A stretch of 32,631 nt of DNA, from contig JAJFFD010000151.1 in assembly GCA_021776805.1 (NCBI GenBank), positions 1 through 32,631 of the forward strand. The letters run 5' to 3'. Under the pieces are notes generated by a model. It had not been told where the DNA came from. It made no database searches and was given only the letters and a program-made list of their open reading frames with translations. The DNA is from Planctomycetota bacterium (GTDB lineage Bacteria > Planctomycetota > UBA1135 > UBA2386). Below are positions 23,583 to 31,245 of this stretch, one piece after another; within the stretch, counting starts at the first letter, position 1, and each line of letters starts with the position of its first letter. The position numbers and the translations under genes were made by a program.

Positions 23583-25289
23583 ATGAGACCAGCAATCCTG
23601 CTAATGATCGGACTGGGCCTGCTCTGCAACCGCCAGGCGACAGCTCAGGAGACCAAGTACGTGCACGTTGATTTGCGCGTCAGCTCCCGCGGCGCTGCGC
23701 CCGGCGTCGTCATAGTCGACCGCGGCAAGAGTGATCGCGTCGAGCTCGGTGACACAGTCATCTTCTTCGAGGGAGGAACCGAGTTCTCCCGCGGCAACGT
23801 GACACAGGTCGATGATCGCAGTGCCATCGTCGAGATTCGCGATCAGAGTCTGATACCCAGAGTGGGGTCCCGAGGACAAGTCCTCATCCCTTCCTCGCGA
23901 AACCCACAGCGAACCCAGCGGCCGCGACAGCCGACTCCAACTCCTATTCCAGAGCCGACTGTCCCCAAGACAGAGGTGCCGCCACAAGAACTGCCACCAG
24001 AGCATCCAGGCTGGCGCAACCGGGACGAAGACTATCAGGATGGCATGGCACTCCTGGCCTTGGTGAAGCCGATTCGCCCAGAAGAGCGGGAGATGGAAGT
24101 CACGGGCAACATCTACTCTTCGGGAAGCTTTGCCCAGACACGTGGAGAGGGCTCGCAGAACTCCTACTTCCGCGCTGGTGCCCACGTGGATGTCCTCAAT
24201 CCCTTCGACCTGGGTGGCGGCATCACCATCGACACGGAGTTTGACTACCGTCGCGAAGTCAACGACAAGACTGGCGTCGACATCTACCCCAAGCGATTCT
24301 CCTATTGGCAGGGTGGCTCACGCTTCGAACGCACACGCTGGGAGTTCGGTCGCTTCTTGCAGCATGGCATGCCCGAATTCGGACTGGTCGACGGGGTGGA
24401 GTGGGGACATCGACTGGACAATGCGGATCGAATTGGCGCGAGCATGGGCTTCATGCCCGAACTCGGTGACGACCTGAACAGTGGCGACGATTTTCAGTTT
24501 GCCGCCTACTACCGCTGGGCCGCAGATGATCGTGAGCGGGTGACAGCGACCCTCGGCTACCAGAAGACTCTGCACAATGGTGCAGCGGATCGAGATCTGG
24601 TTGTCGGCAAGGTCCGCATCCTGCCTACGGAGGGCTGGGACTTCAACAGCACCATCTGGGTCGACATCTACACGGGCAGCGACAACCTGAAGGACTCGGC
24701 CCTCGAGGTCACCATGGCGGTCGCATCTCTCGCACGACGCTGGGATGGGGCCGGCCTTGACCTCACCTACCGGCACAGTCAGTTCCCGGACATCAATCGC
24801 AACGACGACTTCATCTTTCCAGGCAATGCCGGCATTGAAGACTATCGCTATGATCGGCTCACTCTCAGCGCATGGCAGATCTGGGGCAAAGACACCCGCT
24901 TCCACACGGTTCTGAGTGGCTGGGACGACGAACGCGAGACAGGTGGATCCGCCGAGCTGGGCTGGGACTTCCAGGACCTATTGAGCGACCGCAGCCACAC
25001 GGACTTTACAGCCTTCGGTGATCTCGCCAAGTTCAGCAAGGTCGTCGGCGTCAGGCTCAATCACGGCAAGTACGTCGATGGCGGACGCTGGGATCTGTTC
25101 TATGAGATCAGCGGTCACAACTTTGACCATTTCCCTGCCGACGCCAACGACCTGATTCAACATCGCATCCGCGCCAGTCGCAGCTTCAATCTGCGCGAAG
25201 ACTGGCTCTTATCCCTATTCGGCGACCTCTTCATCTTCGATGATGATGCTTCCTGGGCCGTCGGTTTCGACATGAACAAGAGTTTCTGA
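23583..25289 (+). CDS. Outer-membrane beta-barrel (porin-like) with an N-terminal periplasmic domain
   Basis: The frame is open from 23460, but the ATG at 23583 follows the cytochrome stop by two bases and gives a signal peptide ending ATA (MRPAILLMIGLGLLCNRQAT). Product 568 residues. Residues about 25-103 form a small beta domain (VIVDRGKSDRVELGDTVIFF, then IPRVGSRGQVLIP) like FlgT/SH3-type envelope domains. A proline-rich linker (about 104-143) leads to a barrel from about 172 with many amphipathic strands (for example YSYW-like FSYWQGGSRFERTRWEFGRF, FAAYYRWAADDRERVTATLG) and a C-terminal Phe (VGFDMNKSF), the usual barrel-assembly signal. Its place between two multiheme cytochrome genes fits the porin of a porin-cytochrome conduit. 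It is not recognisably MtrB or the Geobacter OmbB family by eye, so family membership is open. Confidence 0.82.
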   Translation: MRPAILLMIGLGLLCNRQATAQETKYVHVDLRVSSRGAAPGVVIVDRGKSDRVELGDTVIFFEGGTEFSRGNVTQVDDRSAIVEIRDQSLIPRVGSRGQVLIPSSRNPQRTQRPRQPTPTPIPEPTVPKTEVPPQELPPEHPGWRNRDEDYQDGMALLALVKPIRPEEREMEVTGNIYSSGSFAQTRGEGSQNSYFRAGAHVDVLNPFDLGGGITIDTEFDYRREVNDKTGVDIYPKRFSYWQGGSRFERTRWEFGRFLQHGMPEFGLVDGVEWGHRLDNADRIGASMGFMPELGDDLNSGDDFQFAAYYRWAADDRERVTATLGYQKTLHNGAADRDLVVGKVRILPTEGWDFNSTIWVDIYTGSDNLKDSALEVTMAVASLARRWDGAGLDLTYRHSQFPDINRNDDFIFPGNAGIEDYRYDRLTLSAWQIWGKDTRFHTVLSGWDDERETGGSAELGWDFQDLLSDRSHTDFTAFGDLAKFSKVVGVRLNHGKYVDGGRWDLFYEISGHNFDHFPADANDLIQHRIRASRSFNLREDWLLSLFGDLFIFDDDASWAVGFDMNKSF

Positions 25290-25298
25290 GTTCTTCCC

Positions 25299-25952
25299 AT
25301 GGCCATACAGCTAAACAAAAGACGGCGCGTGATCCTTGGGCTCGCTGCTCTCATCGTAGTAGCTTGCGTCACGCCGGATCTACAGACCGGCGAACGCTAT
25401 CGCTGGTGGGCCGGCCTCGGACCCGTCCTACCGCACGACTCCTTTCCCGGCGACTGCCGTCTCTGCCACGTAGGCGAGAATTGGACCACGCTCACGGAGA
25501 ACTTCGAGTTCGATCACGAACTCCGCACCGGGGTCAAGCTCGAGGGTGCGCACAATCGGGCACAATGCCTGCGCTGCCATAATGACCGGGGACCGGTTGC
25601 CGTGTTCCAATCCCAGGGCTGCACCGGCTGTCACGAGGACACGCACTACGGTGAACTCGGAAACGACTGCAGCTCCTGCCACGGGGAGAACACCTGGCGC
25701 GCCCAGGGCATGATCGAACGGCATAACCGCACCGGCTTCCCCTTGGAAGGCACGCACGCGGTCACCGCCTGCCATCGCTGCCACCCAGGTGCTTTCAATG
25801 GCAATTTCCTACCGACGGATAACGAGTGCCTCACCTGTCACGTCGATGATCTGAATGGCACGAACAATCCACCGCATATCCCACTGGGTTGGGTGGACCG
25901 ATGTGATCGCTGCCATCTGCCGACTCGCTGGAATCAGGGTCGAATCAACTAG
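25299..25952 (+). CDS. 7-heme c-type cytochrome lipoprotein made of the same triheme module
   Basis: The 217-residue product has a signal with lipobox LIVVAC (lipid on Cys23) and seven CXXCH motifs with first cysteines at 53, 90, 108, 124, 158, 177 and 202. After one leading heme there are two copies of the triheme unit seen in the 23-heme protein: FDHELRTGVKLEGAHNRAQC and RHNRTGFPLEGTHAVTAC, each with His exactly five residues before CXXCH. The first copy also has the +4 His (CTGCHEDTH). It begins nine bases after the barrel gene. Inference: a short outer-membrane-attached relay, inside or within the barrel, that takes electrons from the long 23-heme wire. The side of the outer membrane it faces cannot be read from sequence. 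Confidence 0.92.
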   Translation: MAIQLNKRRRVILGLAALIVVACVTPDLQTGERYRWWAGLGPVLPHDSFPGDCRLCHVGENWTTLTENFEFDHELRTGVKLEGAHNRAQCLRCHNDRGPVAVFQSQGCTGCHEDTHYGELGNDCSSCHGENTWRAQGMIERHNRTGFPLEGTHAVTACHRCHPGAFNGNFLPTDNECLTCHVDDLNGTNNPPHIPLGWVDRCDRCHLPTRWNQGRIN

Positions 25953-26181
25953 GGCGAAAGCGGGACGGGGGGAATCAGAGCTTGGCAAATTCAAAGGTGA
26001 TGAACCACCGCTGCCACTGGCTGCGTAGGGCCCCACATCCCGGTTCGAGCCTCGCTCCACCAACAGTCAAAACTTTTTCCTCAAGTCTCTCGCCGGGCGG
26101 TCGATGAGGGTTGATGTCCAAGTTTGCGACGTTCCCGGTCCTGGGGTCCGTCGCGTCTGGTCAGAGCGCAGAGGGTTACAT
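25953..26181. other. 229-base gap inside the cytochrome cluster
   Basis: This is the longest break in the cluster and may carry a separate promoter for the 11-heme gene. No clear terminator was seen. The plus frame open from 26104 is not used as a start because its first 26 residues precede a proper lipoprotein signal. On the minus strand an uninterrupted frame without ATG (25975-26160) ends in a protein-like sequence (QWQRWFITFEFAKL, then TGA). A tRNA-like 3' end at 26041-26062 does not fold. Confidence 0.5.
26171..26175 (+). promoter_or_regulatory. Ribosome-binding site (GAGGG) deciding the start of the 11-heme gene
   Basis: GAGGG lies six bases before the ATG at 26182. This ATG begins a lipoprotein signal, whereas the upstream in-frame ATG at 26104 would prepend a charged, non-signal segment. 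Confidence 0.7.
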
Positions 26182-28947
26182 ATGGGTCATCAGATAACAG
26201 GCAGGTTGGTTCTCCTTCCTATGCTCGCGCTCCTTGCGGGCTGCGCGGACTCGGGCAGTCGTGATGGCGGTTCCGTAGGCAACGCTGAATCGTGCATGAC
26301 CTGCCACAACGGTTCGCAGGACAACGACTACGCGGGTCCTGGCCTTCTCAATCCACACCCCTTTCCCGGCGCTGCCAATCTGAGTTGCACGACTTGCCAC
26401 GGCGGCAACCCCAATGGCGTCGACCGGGTTACGAGCCACGTGCCAACTCCTCCGGAGATCGGTGATGATCAGAACCTGATCAACAACACCACTGCCTACT
26501 TCAATCGACTCACTCTCACGGGCATCGACAAGTTTGCCAACTACACGGTCAACGGCGTCACCTACACGCCCCTCGACTACCTGCGCTTTATCAATCCCGG
26601 TGACCTGCGAGTCGTCAACAACAGCCAAGGCTGTGGTCAATGCCACACGGCCCATGCGGAAGTAGTCTCGGGAAGCCCTCTGGCGACCTCCGCTGGCATC
26701 TTCTCCGGCGCCATGTATGCAGCCGGCGCCGAGAACGCGCTCACCCAAAACCGCGGCCTCTTTGAGGATACCGCCGCCGACCTGGCGTTCCGGGCGGTGC
26801 AGAAGGCGGGTTACGTCTTCGATCCAGCCAAGGTCGGCGCTGTCGGCAGGCTGCTCGAGTTCTTCGTGTTCAGTGTGCGCAACCAATTCGGTGGCAGCAA
26901 TCTGCACAACAATCAGGCCTACAATTCGCCAGGCCTCATCGGCGATCTGGCGGCCAACAACCAGGTCATCACCAATTCCAATCTGGCGAATCTCTACCAC
27001 GAACAGGTTGCCTTCACTTGCGGAGATTGTCACCTCGGTAGCGCCGGCGCCAACAACCGCTACGGCGACTATCGAAGCTCCGGCTGCACAGCCTGTCACA
27101 TGCCGTACAGCCTGGATGGCCGCAGTGGTTCGCAGGATCCCAACGTGAACAAGCTCGAGCCGATCGATCCGGACGACATCGATGCCCCCGAGCGCTCTCA
27201 CGTGCGTAGCCACCGGATCGCCAGCGTCCACAAGACCCTGCCATCGGGCACGACCATCGAAGGCATCGATGACTACACCTGCGCTGGTTGCCACCAGGGA
27301 TCCAACCGCACGGTCATGCAGTACTGGGGCATCCGCCTGGATCAGAATCAAGACGTTCGCCGTGGCGTGCAGTACCCCTCGAATCCGGTCTCCTACCAGA
27401 ACACCTCGGGAGATACCCGTCTCTTTGATCCGGCAGTGGGCAACAACACCTTCAACGGCCGCAATCGCAATCAATACCTTCGCTTCGAAGACTACGACGG
27501 CGATGGTCGCGATGACACGCCGGCGGACGTGCACTACGACGCAGGCATGGGATGCATCGACTGTCACGGCAGTTACGATCTGCACGGTGGCGACGTGAAC
27601 AATCCGAGTAGCGCCTCGATCATGAGCCGTATGGAGCAGGCAGTCGCAGTGCGCTGCGAAACCTGCCACGGCACCATCGATTCGTACGCGACTACGGTGT
27701 CTGGCACGGCACACGACGGCAGCACCGCTGACTTGGCCGTCGACGCAAAGGGCAATCCGCTGCCGCATGTGGTCCGGGAAAGCAATGGCGACTACTACCT
27801 GACGAGTCGACTGACCGGCCTCCGCCACTACATCTCGCAAACTCGCGACACGGTCGTGGATAGCGGACAGATGCACCCGGTGAGCAACAACCCGATCTAC
27901 ACGCCTGCCGCCTCATACGCCATGGGCCGCAAGGACGGTGATCCGCAGACGGGCATCGGCCCGAGGCAAACCGGCGATACGCCGAGCAGCTTTGCGCACT
28001 CGGACTCGATGAACTGCGCCGCCTGCCACTCCTCCTGGACCAATACCTGCATGGGTTGCCACTTGGAGGGCGAATACAACACCGGCAATAACTTCAGCAA
28101 CATCACCGGCGATCGCATCGTCTTCCGAGAACGGAATGCGGACTTTGTCTATCAGTCACCAGTCTTCTTCCAACTGGGTGTCGGCGCGGACAACAAGATC
28201 GCGCAAACCAGCCCGAACACGGTCACTTTCTTCCAGTACGAAGACCTGAACAACACGGATTCGGATGTCTTCGCCTTCAGCGACCGCAACGGCAACGGCA
28301 ACGACCCCTCCAAGCCCTTCCCGGCCTTGAGCCACAACGCCATGCTGGCGCACTCGATCCGCGGCAAGGTCAGCTCGAGCAATGAGGGTCCCCGCTACTG
28401 CGTCGCCTGCCACCTGACCACCACTGGCCTGAGCACCTACGCCACTGAATACTCGGACTTCCGCACAGCGATGGCGGGCAATGACTTCGGCGCCCTGGAC
28501 TTCGATCTGCTGAAGACCCACATCGGTGAGAACCCGGGTAACCAGATGAACTCACCGCTCTGGGTGCACATGGTAGCTGGCCTGGGCAGCGGCCTCTTCC
28601 TCTTCGACGATGATGGCTGTGCAGTGAACCCATTGGACACGGATGCCAACCGCAAGGGTTGTGAAGGCCAGGCACCGGCAAACAACTTTGATCCAGCGCG
28701 CGTTCGCTTCAACATGGACCGAATTGTGGATGACAATGGTGTCTCCCAAGCATCGAGCACTCACCCACTTCTGGATCCAGGCGTCGGACCAAATCTCCGT
28801 GATGGCGCGGACAATCCGAACCTGGCCGGACCGCTGGGCTCCATCCTGGTGCAGAAGCTCTGCAACCCAACCAGCGGCATCATTCTCAATGCGTGGATCG
28901 ATGCCAACGGCCTGAACCAAGGGGACGCCGGCAACTTCGTCCGCTAG
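26182..28947 (+). CDS. 11-heme c-type cytochrome lipoprotein, large, likely outer-surface
   Basis: The 921-residue product has a lipoprotein signal (MGHQITGRLVLLPMLALLAG before Cys21) and eleven CXXCH motifs with first cysteines at 38, 69, 151, 280, 302, 367, 458, 492, 612, 623 and 740. Heme density is far lower than in the other two cytochromes, leaving long heme-free, Asn/Asp/Gly-rich stretches, and it lacks the triheme unit. The last 180 residues hold no heme motif but three further cysteines (813, 827, 894). Low heme density with large loops is what outer-surface terminal reductases and some filament-forming cytochromes show, so an exposed end position is plausible. I do not recognise it as OmcA, MtrC, OmcS or OmcZ. 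It follows the 7-heme gene after a 229-base gap. Alternatives include a periplasmic reductase of a soluble substrate. Confidence 0.9.
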   Translation: MGHQITGRLVLLPMLALLAGCADSGSRDGGSVGNAESCMTCHNGSQDNDYAGPGLLNPHPFPGAANLSCTTCHGGNPNGVDRVTSHVPTPPEIGDDQNLINNTTAYFNRLTLTGIDKFANYTVNGVTYTPLDYLRFINPGDLRVVNNSQGCGQCHTAHAEVVSGSPLATSAGIFSGAMYAAGAENALTQNRGLFEDTAADLAFRAVQKAGYVFDPAKVGAVGRLLEFFVFSVRNQFGGSNLHNNQAYNSPGLIGDLAANNQVITNSNLANLYHEQVAFTCGDCHLGSAGANNRYGDYRSSGCTACHMPYSLDGRSGSQDPNVNKLEPIDPDDIDAPERSHVRSHRIASVHKTLPSGTTIEGIDDYTCAGCHQGSNRTVMQYWGIRLDQNQDVRRGVQYPSNPVSYQNTSGDTRLFDPAVGNNTFNGRNRNQYLRFEDYDGDGRDDTPADVHYDAGMGCIDCHGSYDLHGGDVNNPSSASIMSRMEQAVAVRCETCHGTIDSYATTVSGTAHDGSTADLAVDAKGNPLPHVVRESNGDYYLTSRLTGLRHYISQTRDTVVDSGQMHPVSNNPIYTPAASYAMGRKDGDPQTGIGPRQTGDTPSSFAHSDSMNCAACHSSWTNTCMGCHLEGEYNTGNNFSNITGDRIVFRERNADFVYQSPVFFQLGVGADNKIAQTSPNTVTFFQYEDLNNTDSDVFAFSDRNGNGNDPSKPFPALSHNAMLAHSIRGKVSSSNEGPRYCVACHLTTTGLSTYATEYSDFRTAMAGNDFGALDFDLLKTHIGENPGNQMNSPLWVHMVAGLGSGLFLFDDDGCAVNPLDTDANRKGCEGQAPANNFDPARVRFNMDRIVDDNGVSQASSTHPLLDPGVGPNLRDGADNPNLAGPLGSILVQKLCNPTSGIILNAWIDANGLNQGDAGNFVR

Positions 28948-28962
28948 CTGGAAGTCTTCCAG
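28948..28962. repeat. 15-base perfect palindrome after the 11-heme gene
   Basis: CTGGAAG, a central T, then CTTCCAG, starting directly after the stop codon. As RNA it would give only a five-pair stem and no T-run follows, so a strong terminator is unlikely; an operator or a chance palindrome is possible. Confidence 0.4.
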
Positions 28963-28990
28963 TCAAGACACACAGCAGTCGACGAAGCAG

Positions 28991-29338
28991 GTGATGTTCA
29001 TCTCTCGAGGACTTGGCAGGGCATTCGCTCTGTCCGTGATCTGCACGCTCTCGGCCTGCAGCACGAGCCAGGGCACTTCAGAAGGGCTCCCTGGCGAGCC
29101 GCAGGCAGAAGCCAGAGATGCGGATCCAGAGGAGTTCAAGAAGAGAGTCGCGGGGCTTCAGCATGGCATGAGCATCGAAGAGGTCATCCGCGTCTTTGGC
29201 AGCCCCAGAATGGATACGAATCTCGGTGAGGGACAACGGCTCTTGAGCTTCGCCAAGATCTATGAAGGGGGTCGAATCCGAACCATCGCCCTGTCCTTTC
29301 AAGATGGCAAATTGACCGACATCCCCAGCGCCCGCTAG
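28991..29338 (+). CDS. Small BamE/SmpA-like lipoprotein
   Basis: The 115-residue product has a signal with lipobox TLSAC and one recognisable motif, GMSIEEVIRVFGSPR, which matches the BamE/SmpA-OmlA pattern (G-M-x3-E-V-x3-G-x-P), followed by strands ending ALSFQDGKLTDI. Start could be the GTG at 28991 or the ATG at 28994; neither has a strong ribosome-binding site. BamE supports the outer-membrane barrel-assembly machine, but many stand-alone proteins share this small fold. It lies 43 bases after the 11-heme gene and ten before the dehydrogenase gene on the same strand. A link to assembly of the nearby barrel is speculative. Confidence 0.7.
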   Translation: MMFISRGLGRAFALSVICTLSACSTSQGTSEGLPGEPQAEARDADPEEFKKRVAGLQHGMSIEEVIRVFGSPRMDTNLGEGQRLLSFAKIYEGGRIRTIALSFQDGKLTDIPSAR

Positions 29339-29348
29339 ACTCCGCCGC

Positions 29349-30455
29349 ATGAAGATGCGCGCCGCCGTTCTCGAAGAGTTCGGTCAGCCCCTCGCCGTCC
29401 AAGAAGTCGACCTTGCCGCCCCGAAGGAGGGTGAAGTACTGGTTCGGCTCAAGGCATGCGGGGTCTGCCACACGGATCTCTACACCGCCTCTGGCGCCGA
29501 TCCTTCCGGCTACAAGCCATGCGTCCTCGGCCACGAGGGTGCTGGCATCGTCGAAGAGATCGGCAGCTCTGTAACCAGCCTCGCCCCAGGCGACCACGTG
29601 GTCACCCTCTTCTCGCCGGAATGCGGGCAGTGCATCCACTGCCGCTCCGGGAAGACCAACATCTGCCTCGCCATCCGTGAGCAACAGGGCAAGGGCTTCC
29701 TTCCGGATGGCAGCTCGCGACTCTCGCGCGCTGGAGAACCCATGCGTCACTTCATGGGGACCTCGACATTTGCCGAGTTCACGGTCATGCCTGAGATTGC
29801 TCTGGCCAAAGTCGACAAGGCCGCCGCATTCGACAAGATCTGCCTCCTGGCATGCGGAGCGACCACTGGCATCGCGGCGGCACTTTGGAAGGCGGAAGTC
29901 GAAGCCGGCTCGACAGTGGCGATCTTCGGGGCAGGCATGGTCGGCCTCGGCGCCGCTGTCGGAGCCAAGCTCCGTGGCGCCGAGAAGATCATCGTGGTCG
30001 ACCCCTCCGGCCCCCGACGCGAGCTCGCCAAGCAATTCGGCGCCACTGAGGTCATTCCCGCCGGCGACGACGCGGTGCAGGCCATCCTCGATCGAACCGA
30101 TGGCTTCGGTGCCGACTACACCTTCGAGGCCACGGGTAGAGTGGATGTCATGGGCCAGGCCGTCGAAGCGGCACGCATGGGTTGGGGACTCTGCACGGTG
30201 CTCGGCGTCGCCGGCAGGGGCGAGACCCTGGACATTATTCCGCGTTTCCTGATCACCGGCAGGAAGGTGCAGGGCGGCAGTTTTGGTGGCGCCAAGGGTC
30301 GCACGCATGTGCCCCAGCTCGTCGACATGTACCTGGCTGGCGATCTCGAGCTCGACGGCTTTGTCTCCCATCACCTCAGCCTGGACGAAGTCAACAAGGG
30401 CTTCGAGCTCATGGAAGCTCAGGACGGCATTCGCTCCGTCATCATGTTCGACTAG
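29349..30455 (+). CDS. Zinc-dependent alcohol dehydrogenase, class III type
   Basis: The 368-residue product is a full-length medium-chain dehydrogenase. Catalytic zinc ligands are visible in ACGVCHTDLYTAS and GHEGAGIVEEIG, with Cys in LLACGATTGIAA; the four structural-zinc cysteines are in ECGQCIHCRSGKTNIC. The coenzyme site is FGAGMVGLGAA followed by an Asp (VVDPSG), which favours NAD over NADP. The segment GEPMRHFMGTSTFAEFTV is typical of class III enzymes, which oxidise S-hydroxymethyl-thiol adducts of formaldehyde as well as long-chain alcohols. It is followed after 17 bases by an alpha/beta hydrolase, echoing the dehydrogenase plus thioesterase pairs of formaldehyde detoxification. Whether the organism makes glutathione or uses another thiol cannot be seen here. 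Confidence 0.9.
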   Translation: MKMRAAVLEEFGQPLAVQEVDLAAPKEGEVLVRLKACGVCHTDLYTASGADPSGYKPCVLGHEGAGIVEEIGSSVTSLAPGDHVVTLFSPECGQCIHCRSGKTNICLAIREQQGKGFLPDGSSRLSRAGEPMRHFMGTSTFAEFTVMPEIALAKVDKAAAFDKICLLACGATTGIAAALWKAEVEAGSTVAIFGAGMVGLGAAVGAKLRGAEKIIVVDPSGPRRELAKQFGATEVIPAGDDAVQAILDRTDGFGADYTFEATGRVDVMGQAVEAARMGWGLCTVLGVAGRGETLDIIPRFLITGRKVQGGSFGGAKGRTHVPQLVDMYLAGDLELDGFVSHHLSLDEVNKGFELMEAQDGIRSVIMFD

Positions 30456-30472
30456 ACCGCAGGACCAGGCGA

Positions 30473-31198
30473 ATGAATCCCGAGATCAGAAACGAACAGG
30501 GCGAACGCATCGATTGCGCCTTCAGCCCTGTCCACAGGGAGGCGAAGGAAATCCTGGTGATCGGCCATGGGGTCACCGGCAACAAGGACCGACCTTGGGC
30601 AGAAACTCTGTCACGAGTCCTGAGCGCCGCTGGCATGCCATGCTTGCGCATCTCCTTCTCCGGCAATGGTGATAGCGAAGGCCGCTTCGAAGACTCCACG
30701 ATCAGCAAGGAAGTTGGCGACCTCCGCGCCGTTCTCGATGCCCTTCCGGATCGACAGATCACCTACGCCGGTCACAGCATGGGTGCAGCCGTGGGGGTCC
30801 TCTCCGCCGCCCGCGACTCTCGCATCCGCAAGCTGATCTCCCTCGCCGGCATGGTGCACACAGCGGACTTCGCCATGCGCAAGTTTGGTGATCAGGAGGC
30901 GGGAAACTCAACCATGTGGGACAAGGCGGACTGCCCTCTGTCCCGGGTCTACATGGACGACATGGCCAGGATTCGCTCGGTGCTGGACCATGGCAGCGAG
31001 ATCACAGTCCCTTGGCTTTTGCTCCACGGCACTGCGGACACGGTGGTGCCCCTCAGCGACGCTACGGACATGATCCAGGCAGCAAGACCCCAGGCGGAGC
31101 TGCGTGTGCTGCCACAGGTTGACCATGTATTCTCCGAGAGCGCAGAGCTCATGGCGAGCCATGTGGCGGACTGGATCCTGCCACGATTGAGCAGCTAG
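30473..31198 (+). CDS. Alpha/beta hydrolase
   Basis: The ATG at 30473 (MNPEIRNEQGERIDC) begins a 241-residue hydrolase; the frame is open far upstream but only as a shadow of the dehydrogenase gene. The nucleophile elbow is GHSMGAAVG, the acid is in HGTADTVVPLSD and the His in QVDHVFSES; an oxyanion-loop element is VIGHGVTGNKDRP. It looks like the serine-aminopeptidase S33-type or esterase group rather than esterase D, the usual S-formylglutathione hydrolase. Position directly behind the class III-type dehydrogenase suggests a paired function, but substrate cannot be assigned. Cytoplasmic, since no signal peptide is present. Confidence 0.85.
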   Translation: MNPEIRNEQGERIDCAFSPVHREAKEILVIGHGVTGNKDRPWAETLSRVLSAAGMPCLRISFSGNGDSEGRFEDSTISKEVGDLRAVLDALPDRQITYAGHSMGAAVGVLSAARDSRIRKLISLAGMVHTADFAMRKFGDQEAGNSTMWDKADCPLSRVYMDDMARIRSVLDHGSEITVPWLLLHGTADTVVPLSDATDMIQAARPQAELRVLPQVDHVFSESAELMASHVADWILPRLSS

Positions 31199-31245
31199 TT
31201 CTTCCCAGGCTTGTCTCCGCGCTTCACCCAGTCCATTCTTCCCGC

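Noticed and set aside
26041..26062. tRNA-like 3' end (GGTTCGAGC followed by CTCCACCA)
   Set aside because: Only eight bases separate the loop from the final A-CCA where twelve are needed, the T-stem does not pair, and no matching 5' acceptor strand is found upstream.
26176..27876. 566-codon minus-strand frame
   Set aside because: It is antisense to the 11-heme cytochrome, whose CXXCH motifs confirm the plus strand.
29184..30374. 396-codon minus-strand frame
   Set aside because: It is antisense to the alcohol dehydrogenase, which has all zinc and coenzyme motifs on the plus strand.
30182..30472. Longer N-terminus for the alpha/beta hydrolase
   Set aside because: The extra codons overlap the dehydrogenase gene in another frame and give Arg/Gly-rich sequence unlike the family; the ATG at 30473 starts at the first hydrolase strand.
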